DNA of 64,000 bases, from positions 124,001-188,000 of the forward strand of contig JAQGDQ010000196.1 of NCBI GenBank assembly GCA_030141605.1, read 5' to 3'. This stretch comes from Tubiluchus corallicola. Taxonomy: Eukaryota > Priapulida > Priapulimorpha > Priapulimorphida > Tubiluchidae. The notes beneath the pieces are model-generated. The model saw only the letters and a list, made by a program, of their open reading frames with translations. It was not told where the DNA came from and ran no database searches. A program made the translations under genes and the position numbers. How positions within the stretch are numbered: the stretch's first letter is position 1; each line of letters starts with the position of its first letter. Shown piece after piece: positions 22,301-44,660 of this stretch.

Positions 22301-25300
22301 GTGCTTGTTTGTTAATGTAAGGTACACATGTGAAGATGTGTATCTGTTTGCATTTAGATTATGTCTGACAATAATATAAAAATATTGTACACATATTTAA
22401 TGATAAACAATGATGAACAAAATAAGGCTTTAGGAAAGGTTCTCCAGTTGAATTACCATTAATAAATGTTTGCGAAATTTTAATTAAGTGTATGGAAAAT
22501 AACTCGATTACTGTTGGTATATTTTGTGATCTCTCTAAAGCCTTCGATACCATTGACCATGTTATATTACACGATAAGTTATCTTTCTATCTTGATAACC
22601 ATAAGCAGTGCATCAGATGTAATAATTATACCTCAACTGAACTCTCCGTAAATTGTGGTGTTCCTCAGGGTTCTGTTTTAGGACCACTTTTATTTTTGAT
22701 TTATATCAACGATATAAAAAACATTTTTAGTTGTCATAATATTATTCAGTTTACTGATGACACCACACTCTTTTTCAATTTCATTCATTTCAGCATTACT
22801 AACATAAATAATAGTTTAAAAGCCAACAAATTATCTCTTAATCCCACTAAAACTAAGTACATTCTATTTCGATTCCTTTACATTGTAGTCTTTATATTGA
22901 TGGCCTTCCTATAGAAGGTGTTCAATTTACCAGATTTTTAGGTGTAGTTTTGCATCTGGACTGCTGGACTGGAACTCTCATATAAAAATGATTAGTCTAA
23001 AAATAGCCAAAAATATAGGTATTATGTCCCATATTAAATACAATTTGTCCAAATCACATATACTTACTGTTTATTATTCTTTATTCTATCCTTATTTAAA
23101 TTATGTTAGTTCCCTTTGGGGAATCACATACGCGACAAATCTTAACCCTTTACATTGACTTCAAAGAAAATTTCTTCGTTTGTATTTCAGATGAAATGAA
23201 TTCACCCCAGTATTTAACTCTTTAAACAATGTAACATCTTGTCTATTGATAACATAGTGTTTAATAATATTGCAATTTTCATGTTAAAACTAATAGCAAA
23301 TTATTACACAAGTTCTTCAAAAATCCTATCAAACTGAATGCAAGATTTCATACTCCACGATTTAATCAATACTTTCTTCCATATGTCCGAAAGTTGCCAA
23401 GTATTCATTTCCTTTGCTGGGCCATTAATTTGGAACTATCTACCTAATCATATAAAATCAGAACATAGTATTTGTAAATATAAAAAAGCCTCAAACTCTT
23501 TATTATGAACCATAATCCAAACATTTATCATCTGTAATGTTTCATATCACACTCAAAGATGAACAAGAATGGATTATACTCCATAACAAGAAGAGGTGAA
23601 AGAAACTTTGTAGGCAGGTGGACATAATCTCACTCCTCTCACCATTTGCAGTTGTGTTTGCCTTGCTGATTTATTTACATTTATTACGTTTTTATTAGCT
23701 CATGTGAATCGAATTCTCTACTTTTTTATTTTTTTCTTCTCTCACTTTCATATTACATTTTTCATATCCCTTCACTTTTCATACTCCTTTTCTTCCCATT
23801 AACCACCTTTTATTCTTGCATCTATGCTTTTCTTTCTATTTGCCATATTGGGGCTGACTTCTACAAGTTTTCTTTTTGGACAGCCCCAATAATCCATTAA
23901 TCAACTTTATTATTTACATGCTTGTTTCTTTTAATTTGGTATTTTGTATTTTCACCATATTTATGTGTTATTTGGTCATGGCAAATGGAATAAAATAAAC
24001 TAAACTATTTATGCATTTTTGTTTAATGGCCATTATAAAAAGTGCAGTGTAGAGGAGTTGAATATGATGGAAGGGAAATTGAAGGAATTAAATTTAAGCT
24101 TTATTATAAAGTTGTTATGCAGTTTTATTGTTGTATTCTCTAGGTTAAAATTACATTTTACCCAGATTCTTTCCGCTGTGGCACTCATACGAACATTAAA
24201 ATGGCTGTGGAGGCGTCTGCTGGTCTTGCTAAGGTTCCGACCACCAGGTCTTCCAGAAGATGCATGGGCTGATGCAGTTGGGAGTCTGAGTGCTGCTGAT
24301 GCTTTACCATTTGACTCATATGATAGGTAATTACTAAATCAGATATTTAGAGACAGATATTACTAGAGATATTACTAGAGACAGAAACAGCCAAGCATTT
24401 TAGCTTAAAAATAGGATAGTGCTCTTCTCAGATTAGCCATGGTCATAATCGTAAAAGAAGTTAAAATGCCCATAAATCTCAAAAAATTCTTTATTTTTTC
24501 TTTGGAAGCTTTCGTCCTCTCGGACTTCATCAGCTGCACAGAAAGATACAATAATAAAAAATTACAAATTTTACTTTTTCTTTTTCTTTATTTTTAATTC
24601 AGCCTCCTCATGCTTTTTGTACACTTTATTTTACTGACATTGCACATCATTATTTTATATGTAGCTTCATCTGTAATTTTTTATTATTATATCTTTCTGT
24701 GCAGCTGATGAAGTCCAAGAGGACGAAAACTTCTGAAGAAAAAATAAAGATTTTTTTGAGATTTCTAGCCAAGCATTTTATTAAGTTCATTATTTTGTTT
24801 CAAACTGTCAAAAATTTCCTTTTTTTCAAATTGCTTTAGACTACAATTAATTAAAATATAACGGTGTTCCTGTGTTTTTCTCTATTATCTAATGTGATTA
24901 ATCTGTTTGGCCCAAAACGCTGTAAATGTATTTATGTCAGAATGGCAAGATTATCACTAGAACGCTGATGCTAACACACCACAAATATTTTAAGAATCAG
25001 CACATTTTATTTGATCTAAGGCTGTGGGTCCCTGGCGAGCTTCCTTAACGTGAAAATTTAACATTATCAGAACAGATAGACAAACAATCAATTAGGTGTA
25101 AACTCAATATTATTTAACGTAAGAAAAACACATTTGAGAAATAAGTAACAAAGATATATTAAGAATTATTGTTTAGCTACTGTCTTTAATTTTAACCGGG
25201 ATTTTTAAATGTACCACAAAACAGCATAAACTGTACTTATCGTGAGTCTCTGTGCACACGTTGGCTAGCTAGCTTAACCTCGTCACTGTCGCTGTCGAGG

Positions 25301-28300
25301 CAGTAGATGGCACTACTATGCTTGCCTGAGAGATAATAATTACATAGATAAACAAAATAAGTATTTCGCTTAATAATGCAAAATTAAACTCATTGGCACT
25401 ACTCCGCTTAATTTAGCAAACCTAATTGTAGAAATTTAATTAGTACGATAAAATGAGAGCACTATTGTATAGGGCTGTCACATCTAACAATTTATGAAAA
25501 AAATGGAGTGTTTGCTTGGTCATTTCTGACATGCCTTGTATTTTATATTATCAAATTGGCATTTCTTTAATACAGCAAGAAGTCGAGCTGGCCAATCATC
25601 ATGTTTTTTGCTGTTGCGTTTGGTGGACCTTGGCTAATATGGAAATTGCTCAAATCAGTGTGTGATACAGATAACAAAGGTAAGCAACTTTGTTCAGAAA
25701 CATACTTTTCTGAAGCTGAATAATGGCAAGCTGGTTAGTTACAGTTGTATGGCGTGTTTTATATCAATTACATTTTGGTACAAATTCAGTGAACTTTAGT
25801 TCCATCAATTAGGAAGTTGCACATATTAATAAAATTGCTGTATGAATGACAGTCAAACACCTGAAAGCAATGATTATTTAGGATTTGTAATAAGTACCAT
25901 AGTTCAACTTCTTTGTGATATAATGTGGCAAAACAATTAATTTGGCGACATCTCAAAGAGGAGTGAGTATACCATAATTAAGCAATAGTAGTAGATGTTG
26001 TAAATGTTCTAAGAAGCATGCAACTCTTGTTTCATATTTTGTTACGCACATTTTCTGCAGATTTAAAATTGAAACAACTTTTTTAATTTAAACATAATTT
26101 TATTGGTTAAGTTTTTTTTAAAGATAAAGGCTGGGAATCTGGTAAAGGTGATCATTTTGTTGCACGTGCAGAGTACAATTTCTTGTCTGCTCAAGAAGAC
26201 GAAGTTGCATTTAGAGCTGGACAGTATTTGAATGTTGCACCAAAAGGTTTGTGCAAGTTTTCATTTTTGTGTGACAGTTCTGTGAATTTTATTTAGCTAG
26301 CTAAAGATGTGGTGTTTTACCAATTGCCTAATTTTTGTGAAAATGTGAGAACTATAATTTGTCTTCACCCTTTGTTTCATTTATATAGCAGTTAGATGGT
26401 CAAGTTGCATTTTAGATTTAATGAGTAAAGATTATTTAAACAAATCTCCTATTGATCTCTCCTTGATCTCCTATTTTGATCATATGAATGAAATTTACAT
26501 TATCTGTAGTAAACTGATTTCCAGATACATTGTATCAGAAAATGTTGTAAAAACAAACCTTGTTATACCGCCCATCATTATAATGCCAACTTTTGGCTTT
26601 TCCAGATTTCCATAATATATCATATAGGGAATACCGCCAACGTCGCTTTTGCCATCTGTCACCGTATCTGCTGTGCAGGAGTGTATTCTACATAATAAAT
26701 CTACCCCGTTATAATGTCAGCCAAAATAAAGCATAGTGAATTGCTGCCGGAAAACAGCCGTTGCTTTGTGAAAACAGTGATCTCTGATAAAAAAACTGTT
26801 TCGGTGTTTAGATTAAAATTTAGCTAGGTTTCATAACAAGTTACTGTACAAAAGTGAATGTTGAGGTTTTGAACAAGGAACATGCATTTTAAGAATGCAA
26901 GAGTTCTAAAGTTCAGTGCTGAACTGATGTAAATTTAACACCCGTTAAAGCTGCTCAATTTATGTGTCACAGTTACTTTAGAGCCTTAATTGTCAAGTAA
27001 TGTTATGTTGGACGCATGGACAGCTTGGTTGCATATTTCTCTTATCAGCAGTTGGCCAATTACCAGTCTATTTCACAAGATTGCTTCTGCATGTTGTGTT
27101 ACGTAAGTTTTGCAAGGTGCCACTGTAGAATTACACCTGTTTTGTTAATGTTTCAAAAACATGCAGTATAACACATGTATTGTTGTAGGTATAATAATAC
27201 TATTTATCACATACAAAGTTAACAAGGAAATAAAATCGAGGCTGCACAGTAGAATGTCTTTAATGTTTAATGAACATTGTCTTATTGTCAACCCTGCTAT
27301 AACACCACATTTAGTAGTGCCCCAGACCTGGCATTATAATAATGTTTAATTGTATTTCAAATATCCATTTTTCCTGATGTTTATCCCAGACTTTTCTTTG
27401 CTCATAGAATTGCAGCCCAGGGTACGAGGATGGCTTCTTGCCAGTGCAGATGGCCAAAAGACTGGTCTTATTCCAGCAAACTACGTTAAAGTTTTGGGAA
27501 AACGGAAAGGTCGAGCAAATACATCTTCTCCAACGCAGGTAATGATGGCCACAAGTGGCTCTATTAGTAGTTATAATTATCTTTTTTCAATAGTTTATAA
27601 TTCCAGCTAGGGTAAGATTCTGAACTGGGGATTGTACATGATAAAACTATTTGAATTAACTAACTCTAAAATGTATTTTCAACAAACCGTTATTATTAAA
27701 TAGATACTTTCTCTGTTGCTTTAGTGTGAAAATAATATGCAAAGATTGTGAGAAAGTAGATTACAACTAACTACTAAACAGTGGCAAATGTTGCACACGT
27801 TAAGTGTTTTGTCATTGCTGTTAATATTATTATTATTAGGACTTCGTTCTTCTGTTTGTTTTTTTCCTTTATACACTGTTGTGCAATAAAGAGTATGTTC
27901 GTTTGCGTAAGCCCAACAACAACTTTTTTTCGAAAACGAATCATTTGATTTACAGGGGTGGTCATATAACCTTTGTGACATTGAACAGTCTTTTTGCTGA
28001 CACTTGCCTTGCCAACATTCAGTAAATACATATATTTTCTTGAGATGTGCAGGTATATTCTTACGAAAAGTTCCTGCATTTTCCACAAGCTAGATAACAG
28101 CAAACTTAGCATCTGTATTTAAGCCTTAGCAACTGCAAAAAAGAAGTCCCAAGTTCCAGAGCTACTACTACATTTGCAAATGTGCATCATTTATTTTCTA
28201 CTAATGGAGAAATAAAATTACTGTTTACTGTAAACATTGAGTGAGAAACGGACAGTGACCTCCCCATTTAATATCTGTTGACATGTCGATGCGGTGGCAC

Positions 28301-28836
28301 TATTTATCGCTCTCCCAAATTTTGTTTTTGGGAGAAGTGGTGATAAAAATGCAAAGAAGTAGTGAAGGCATGAACATAGCCATAACTGAAAATAAAACAA
28401 TATATTACATTCACTGATGTACAATCAGTATAGTGATATTTGTGCTTTAATGCTTGTGTTATGTCGTCAGGTAGGCAAGGCGCATATGAGGAATCCATGA
28501 CTAATGGTAATGCTGGGTTGGATCAAGTGCAGGTACAGGAGATACAAATAGGCCGACGATGTGTATACCATGCTCATGTTAAAAATTATGATTCTCCTTT
28601 AGGCACTACTCAATGGTATTTTCTTGCAGGCTCAGCCATCAGCTTTGCAGCTGCAGCAGCCGGTTGCAAGTATCCAAAGCCCCAGTCAAGTGAACCTAGA
28701 TGAATATTTTGAGAACCCATCACCAGAAAGCGACAGACCAGGAACCATGCAAGCAAGCAACACGATCGCAGAGCTTACAGATACCCAAAGTAAAAACACT
28801 GAACTGAATGTGCTGGCAGCCGACATGCTTAAATGA
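16264..28836 (+). CDS. PEX13: PEX13, peroxisomal membrane docking protein
   Basis: Peroxin-13 is an integral peroxisomal membrane protein of the docking complex that receives cargo-loaded PEX5 for matrix protein import. Coding exons are 16264-16301, 19611-19805, 20105-20227, 21307-21435, 24144-24326, 25576-25679, 26124-26246, 27408-27538 and 28630-28836. They total 1233 nt (410 residues; family members have about 400), all with AG/GT borders and matching phases. Exon 1 encodes MAASSPQKPWETA, the conserved N-terminal PKPWE signature. Residues about 45-110 are Gly/Tyr-rich. Exons 4-5 contain the conserved core (FQSIESIV, SSFRAVL, HFSR). Exon 6 gives the hydrophobic stretch IIMFFAVAFGGPWLIW. Exons 7-8 give the SH3 domain (ARAEYNF, RGWLLAS, GLIPANYVKVLGKRKGR). 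The C-terminus is polar. Introns hold a LINE, a minisatellite, a foldback and a Tigger-like element. The gene converges on NMT. Confidence 0.94.
16830..19200 (-). mobile_element. 5'-truncated LINE (Jockey/CR1 group) antisense in PEX13 intron 1
   Basis: The element body is the RT reading frame at 19147-16958, followed on its 3' side by a short UTR and a (TAC)n-like tail (TAGTAGTAG on the + strand near 16816-16836). No endonuclease or ORF1 is present upstream of 19147, so the copy is 5' truncated. It accounts for most of the 3.3-kb first intron of PEX13. Confidence 0.75.
16958..19147 (-). CDS. LINE reverse transcriptase, 729 codons uninterrupted
   Basis: One open frame of 729 codons runs from the endonuclease-RT linker through the RT to the C-terminal thumb. 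Motifs in order: PPWLTKQL linker, VTPIHKKGDKSDPSNYRPVS, EQHGFVKGRTT, motif A (ILLDLKKAFDVVPH), motif B (GVAQGSVLGPCLF), motif C with catalytic FADDSKIW, then HPNKCKVV, DLGLLLDNKL, VRSKVEYGSSIWNS and a terminal MPEIWNRLPCDV block. The catalytic residues are intact. The ATG is simply the first methionine in the truncated frame; the native ORF would begin in the missing endonuclease. Lack of any stop over 2.2 kb means a young copy. Confidence 0.88.
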   Translation of the reverse strand: MYYVHCRPFHYKSLYIVHESMCNAFSQVDWINVLNSNLTLDDMWTKFHNVYMSVVDEYVPSFYPSFYNKSSRPRPPWLTKQLLGCIKEKEKLFFDWKRRRTKLSYERYAARRNVVKNLITTARKRYERILASNCKSNPKAFWQYINALRKPKSRIHSLKNSQGILVSDSEEKAQILNDFFISVFSPNASDYEVTTVQQYPDISNVSITEEEVLYELQNLNVNKSAPDSYHPRILNECRTVLFKPIYTLLDRSFADCQLPGQWKVAQVTPIHKKGDKSDPSNYRPVSLLNTINKVTEKIMRKHIMNHLIRYNIICEEQHGFVKGRTTVTQLLQCYDAWFELKDANKPFDIILLDLKKAFDVVPHHFLFAKLKNCGITGSVLQWIVNFLENRSQCTCVDGCKSTESLITSGVAQGSVLGPCLFVVFINDLPSCVSNSLRLFADDSKIWSESDSFTSCNDLQLDLEGLCDWAVENGMQFHPNKCKVVSVGAGYEYKYKMYDASGIPAELDFSACEKDLGLLLDNKLNFKDHIAEIIKSAKRNNALIRRNFKYLDLQTFKLLYVALVRSKVEYGSSIWNSPRAYIVDPVETVQMRAFNMLPELMNLTYESQLKRIGLTTLAFRRLRGQLIDVYKYVSGVYSCDDCPVKLEVHRTARSGPILHKSRTAHKTGKYDYFSCTMPEIWNRLPCDVRTATSVNLFKSKLDRHYEHHPLKFNHRANWNMPITRMLDYIL
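21690..21857. repeat. Minisatellite of about 38 bp, roughly 4-5 units, in PEX13 intron 4
   Basis: Units share a core of TAACCAAATTTTCTAAAG followed by TTTTG(C/G) and CTA. Five variants can be aligned by eye, with lengths varying by a few bases. No coding potential. Confidence 0.75.
22300..24010 (+). mobile_element. Degenerate LINE fragment in PEX13 intron 4
   Basis: The RT segment at 22492-22914 shows motif A (FCDLSKAFDTIDH), motif B (CGVPQGSVLGPLLFLIYIND) and a motif C changed to FTDDTTLF. Downstream, frameshifted pieces of the RT C-terminus (FTRFLGVVL, ALNWELSTxSYKI-like) continue to about 23500. The 3' end is probably the GGAATAAAATAAACTAAAC tail near 23988-24005. It is in the sense orientation to PEX13, 5' truncated and inactive. 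Confidence 0.7.
22492..22914 (+). pseudogene. RT palm fragment of the intron-4 LINE
   Basis: A 140-codon remnant carries RT motifs A to C. The first residue of the catalytic xxDD box is preserved only as FTDD, and the frame breaks shortly after. The ATG is incidental. Not a host gene. Confidence 0.8.
24474..24765. mobile_element. Palindromic foldback MITE with hammerhead-ribozyme-like cores
   Basis: The arms 24474-24567 and 24671-24765 are near-perfect inverted repeats around a roughly 100-bp AT-rich loop. Each arm carries, in opposite orientation, CTGATGA, then an extra A, then a GTCC/GGAC hairpin with a four-base loop (GAGA or AAGA), then GAAA. That resembles the conserved core of a hammerhead ribozyme. 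It lies in PEX13 intron 5. No protein is encoded. Confidence 0.72.
26555..27348. mobile_element. Tigger/pogo-like non-autonomous element, copy B
   Basis: Ends read CAAACCTTGTTATACCGCCC on the left and, in reverse complement, TTATAATGCCAGGTCTGGGG on the right. They align with the two ends of copy A at 5474-6652 in opposite orientation, including the shared GATTTCCATAATAT block. It fills most of PEX13 intron 7. No transposase frame. Confidence 0.55.
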
Positions 28837-31335
28837 AGTGAAATACTTATAAACACAAAGTAATGATTACTAAATTAATGATGGTTACACACAAGAAATG
28901 AACAGTACAAAAAATACGCAGAATTAATTGTAGTTTACTATTGATCATTGTAGTATCTTCGAAGTGATTTCCTGCAACTTTCCATAATCATGCAAAAATA
29001 GAAAATGTTACAGAGCATTTTTAACAATTTTGGAAAACAAAAATTTGGGTTTGGATGTCTTTCCTCTCTAGTTTAAAGTTTTAGTAATCTGTGCGAGCTA
29101 TTGGGTAATGCATGTGTCATTTTATGTAGAATGAATTTGTACAAAATGTAAATAATGATTGCAAAAATCTATTCACTGTGGCTCATTTGTTATAAATTTT
29201 ATTAAAACACAATGTTTCTTAAGTTAATAATAATAATGATTGTTTTTCGATGCTTTCAAAACTGGCTAAGAACTTGTAGCAATGGCTGGGTTATATAACA
29301 TGTCCAAAGCATTGCAAAAACATACCAAAAGCACGATTTTGTATTTGTGCTTTGTTACTCATCAATACCTTAAATTTGTTTATCTTGATTTGTTTACTAA
29401 CACGTTTACAGTGAAAATACAAAATAACAGTAAGTAGATATCAGCAGTTATGTATTTATCAAAGGCGGAAAAATCACTAGATTTACACACAATCTTATGA
29501 AAGGATACTAATTGTCATCTCATAAACAAAAACAAAATTCATTTTACTTTAATATTATTCAATGTTGTATTTAACTTTAATCACACTTAGGTAAGAGTGC
29601 TGCTGTGCACACAATAAACATTATGAAACTATTACATATATTGTAATTGTATCACACATAATTTAACATCACATACATGCTATAACATTAATTAATTTGC
29701 ATTTGCAACAATGAAAATGTTTTGCAGCAACGAAACAAATGACACCATTTATACTTAAAATGACAATTTATGACTAACATTCTTGGGCAATTACTGCGTA
29801 CCTTCAAGAAAGTGTATTAGATGACTATGTACAGAAAAAATCAATTTTGTTATCTATACTACAAGTAGTTAAGTAGTACCTTTACACAGTACCCTAGATT
29901 GTTTGCTAGCATCCACCTGAGCCTGATCATAAAGCATAGCTAATCGAAATTAAACGAGGGTTGGCCTTACGGGTGCGGAACCGTCCAGTTGCATAGCACT
30001 CACAGCTTTTGGGGGTTTGAAAAGAAGACTGATCTTTGCAAATATTTTTTTGCTTATGCACCTGCAATTTGTTTATATAACTGTTCGTGTTTATTTTATG
30101 TTTCATGTTTTAGTACATTCCTATTACAGAGGCTGAAAATTGTAAATTATTGATTAAATTGCTCTTTTTTGCTATTTTTACAAACTTCATTTGTGTATTT
30201 ACTTTTGCTGAATATTAAGATTAAATTTAAATGTTCTATTACTAATTAAAAATCCTAAGGCCTCTTTTGATATAATTTATAGTAAGAGGTATAAATAATC
30301 TATTAGAATAAGCTATTACAGGTGCTTTTGTACAGTAAAATTTTTATGCGTTTGTTAACGATTTACTAAAGTGGAATGACAACCACTGAAAACAATATAA
30401 CTTTTGCCATAGGGTAGTCATGGCCCGCACAAGCTGTTTTGTACGGGGCCCGAAATATCTTAAGGCCGGCACTGACTAAGCACTGTTTATATTGACGACG
30501 TAGAAAACATATCCTGTCAAGAACTCCTACAATCCAGGAAATAACTTGTAATAAATAAATAAACAGACATGATGTTTTAGCACATCACTGCGAACTATAT
30601 TTACTTAGACAAAAAAGAATGAAGTAGTGCAATAATCACTATATATGAATCTTTTTGGCATTTAGAATTATAAAATAATCATTAGTGAAGCACAAGAAAA
30701 CTCAAAAGAAAGAGCACAAAAAGCATGAAATATTGCTAATAACAAGAAACATCATGGTAGCAGGAACATCAGCTAAGATGCAATGAATACTACAATTTAG
30801 TATCTTTTGTGCTTTGAACATGTTTTTCAGCTGTGGATAGAAATGTGGTGTACTTTCATTTCTTTGGTGCAGTTTTATAAATTTGCCATTTTCTGTTCCT
30901 ATTTTCCCAAGTACAGAAAGGTAACATACATTTGCACATGATTAACTTTTTCTCGAGGGGTGTTTCTCTCACTTTATAATAAAGTCCTAATAAGGAAAAA
31001 ACAACGTAGAAGTAGTAATAACTAAAAAAGTCTGTTCTTAGTATGTTCTTACTCTCTGAAAGTGATACAGCAAACAGATGCACAAGTGATGTACAAGTGT
31101 ATAACTATTCTCATCTGCTACATAACAAAAAACATACTTCCTGCCATGAACCTTGTCAAGTGATGTAAGATCCTGTTAGGTATCAGGCATGTAAGTTTAT
31201 ATAACTTGTGCCAGCCCCGCCTGTAAAACATCTTTCTGCATAATTGCATACACCTGCTTGCATAATTATAGTCTCGGGTGTTGTCAGTTGACCAACTGCA
31301 CAGTTTCCTCCAAGTTAAGTGTATATTGTCCGGTG
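28837..31335. other. Convergent 3' intergenic region between PEX13 and NMT
   Basis: This 2.5-kb AT-rich stretch must hold both 3' UTRs. A candidate PEX13 AATAAA lies at 29613-29618. The middle holds a hAT-like element (29955-30474). No additional gene is supported on either strand. Confidence 0.5.
29955..30474. mobile_element. hAT-like non-autonomous element (tentative)
   Basis: The right end in reverse complement reads CAGTGCCGGCCTTAAGATAT followed by TTCGGGCCCC, a pattern common at hAT-superfamily termini. The left side has a related GGGTTGGCCTTACGGG. The arms are only partly complementary and no target duplication is evident, so boundaries are approximate. Confidence 0.4.
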
Positions 31336-42258
<10,923 letters not shown>

Positions 42259-42517
42259 CATTATTCCATACAACATTACTGCCATCTGGTGTAGGAAATT
42301 TGGAGATAGAATGAGTCACTAAATCTACTGTAGAATGCACACTGTACAGATGTGACTTACGTGATGTGTGACTGAACGTGCAGTAATTAAATTTTAGAGT
42401 TAACGGTTAACTTTATATCTTTGTAAAGGTGTAAGAAGTGGTACCAGAGCTAACGTCTTTTTTGCAGCCCTATGTTTACTTTTTATTTTAATGACATCAC
42501 GCTGTAATTATCTGATG

Positions 42518-43300
42518 GCTGCGAAGAATCTGACATTTGGGTTCTCGGTATTTGGCAATATTATGGCATTAGGGGAATTAAATGAGGTAGGTCTGAATAA
42601 AATTTATGGTAAACATTTGGGTGAAAGAGCATGGAATGTGCATATAGAGAAAACTATAGCTGAATTATAGCGGGATTAAAAATGTAGAATGAAAAGTTAA
42701 GTAAATGTTCGACAGTAGAAAGATATAGAGATTGCAAAAGTTGTATATAATTTGAACCCTGGATGAACGATATATGGGGTGCAGAATTGCTTGTCAAAGC
42801 TAGGGTTGGTGCATTAGAAGTATTGGGAAATCTTTTGTATGCTTGGAAAGTAGATTACCGCATAGAAAAAAGGCTTTGTAAATGTGGTAAAAATATTGAA
42901 ACTGCAGAACACATAATATTAAGTTGCGAATTTTACACACAGTTGAGAATCAAAGTCCCTTGGCAAGGAGCAGCTGACGAAAAATGCTTGAGATGGCTGT
43001 TATTTGGAGAGGGAAAAATTTATGCAGTCTGCCTACTGAAGGACATAATGGTCAAAAGAAGAAGCATTGCGAATGTTTAACTTTAAAGCTGAAAAGATAA
43101 AGAGGAATATATATTTAGCTCTGCGTAATGGCGGTATAACATTTATAAATCCAAATTTTGTTTTGTGGTGCTGTAGCATTGGTGCAAGCATATGTGTGCG
43201 CCTTACGTTTTTGAGTAGAAAATTAGCCTAGTAGTACAACAATCGTTGCTACTCGCCCTGATATATAAAAGGGATTTAGGCACCGGATGGATGGATGGAT
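42518..43300 (+). mobile_element. 5'-truncated LINE with zinc-finger C-terminus, copy 1
   Basis: The open piece 42763-43080 encodes a C-terminal RT-associated domain with C-x-C then H-x4-C (RLCKCGKNIETAEHIILSCE), as in zf-RVT domains of several LINE clades. The copy ends after CCCTGATATATAAAAGGG in a (GATG)n tail at 43286-43303. The whole segment matches the reverse complement of 45265-46045. Confidence 0.72.
42763..43080 (+). pseudogene. LINE C-terminal zinc-knuckle (zf-RVT-like) fragment
   Basis: This 105-codon remnant has the arrangement C-K-C, then H-I-I-L-S-C, followed by GAADEKCLRWLLFG. In this family the knuckle probably helps bind element RNA or target DNA. The RT domain is missing and stop codons lie just upstream. 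Confidence 0.72.
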
Positions 43301-43960
43301 GGACTGAATTTGAATACAATAAATATTACAGATACATATACTACAGCGCACATACGAAGTAGAGAAATACACAAATAACACCAAAGCTTATGATTTACGT
43401 CTACTGTACGTAATTACAATTCTGGTCCACTGTTAGGTCAAACGCTTTTAAATTTCACTGTTGTTTCGTTGTTTCCGCAGTGACCATTCTGTCTGGTTAG
43501 ATAGGCACAAATGAATGTCACCATGCGAGACACAAGTAACGTGTCTTTACTTAATCAACTTTAACTCTTTTATTTTGGCTAAATTTCCAGTTTGTCACCT
43601 CTTCTCTTTCATTCTTCCATTTACTATATATTTGTGGATTTTTTTACTCAATCAAATGTTCAATATTTATTTCTGCGATCTCCACAGAGGAAGAAATCAG
43701 ATTATATGGCAGCAAACTTTGATCATAATTCTTTTATAACTCATTCATTATTATTCTATTCTTTATGAACTTTTATTCAAATAGCTGAAACAAATACTAC
43801 TCAAGTCAATTTTTCATTGAGTAGTAAATTGAATTGAATTGAATTGGTTGGTAATACATTTTTTTATTACTGTACATTTGAATAGCTGCTCTGCTCTGTC
43901 GTGTCTTCTTTACTACATAGCAGACACCATAAATCTTCTTTAAACTTACTCTTATAATTA
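43290..43960. other. AT-rich spacer with (GAATT)n tail
   Basis: No exon is seen. A GAATTGAATTGAATTG repeat at 43829-43846 probably marks the 3' tail of the minus-strand LINE remnant whose coding end lies at 44215. Confidence 0.45.
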
Positions 43961-44214
43961 CATTTTATTCATAGCATATTGAGCTTTATTTCTAATATAA
44001 TTTTTGTGTTCTGGCCTCAATTTAGTGACTTTATCATGCTCATAGGTTAAGAACCTTAACTTAGTTTTTGAGCGTATCTTGTGATGTGCACTGACTTTAA
44101 TGAATTTTCTTATATTCCCTTTAGCATGCTTCTTCCTGACTTCTTAAGTGTCTTTGTAGACCCAAACTGAATAACTATATCATACTTCTTACTTAGACTT
44201 CTAACTTCTTTTAT

Positions 44215-44660
44215 CTAACTTCCTTCTATTTTTTGTCCCACATACTTTCCATCATCTTTGGACTCTCTTGAATTTATTAGATTATGTAAGAACATCAATC
44301 TTTTGTGATCGATTCTCTGTTCAATTAGCCACACGCTTGCTTCTATTGCCATACCCCAATAACTGACTGACACCTGTGATAATAGATTTGTAACATTTCC
44401 TTCTGAATTTTTTCTATCCTGCCCATTTCTATTTTCATTACTATATGTTGCTCGTTTATATATTGCTGTATCAGAGTATTGCACAATATGTGAAGGTAGA
44501 TTATTCCACTGGATGAATGAACATGGTGCAAATGAATATTTGAAACAATCTTTTTTGAACTGGTAGCATTGAAGTTTACGCTGATGCAAATTATGGTTTT
44601 TCCTGGTAGCTTTGGTAAATAATATATTGCTATTAATATTTACATAGCAGTCAATGAACC
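44215..44660 (-). pseudogene. LINE RT C-terminal fragment
   Basis: The minus strand reads NSNILFTKATRKNHNLHQRK and then FKYSFAPCSFIQWNNLPSHIV, the typical final block of CR1/Rex-type ORF2 proteins. Everything upstream of the thumb is missing. Its likely tail is the GAATT repeat at 43829-43846. Confidence 0.68.

Noticed and set aside
27350-27610. 86-codon open frame as a stand-alone SH3 protein
   Set aside because: The SH3 part is PEX13 exon 8 (27408-27538); flanking residues are intron sequence.
28464-28536. Extra PEX13 exon between exons 8 and 9 (peptide with EESMTNGNAGLDQVQ)
   Set aside because: It has AG and GT borders, but in the required phase 0 it contains a stop codon; exons 8 and 9 join cleanly without it.
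42763-43080. Host zinc-finger gene
   Set aside because: A second inverted copy with RT motifs upstream (45256-46944) shows it is a LINE C-terminus.
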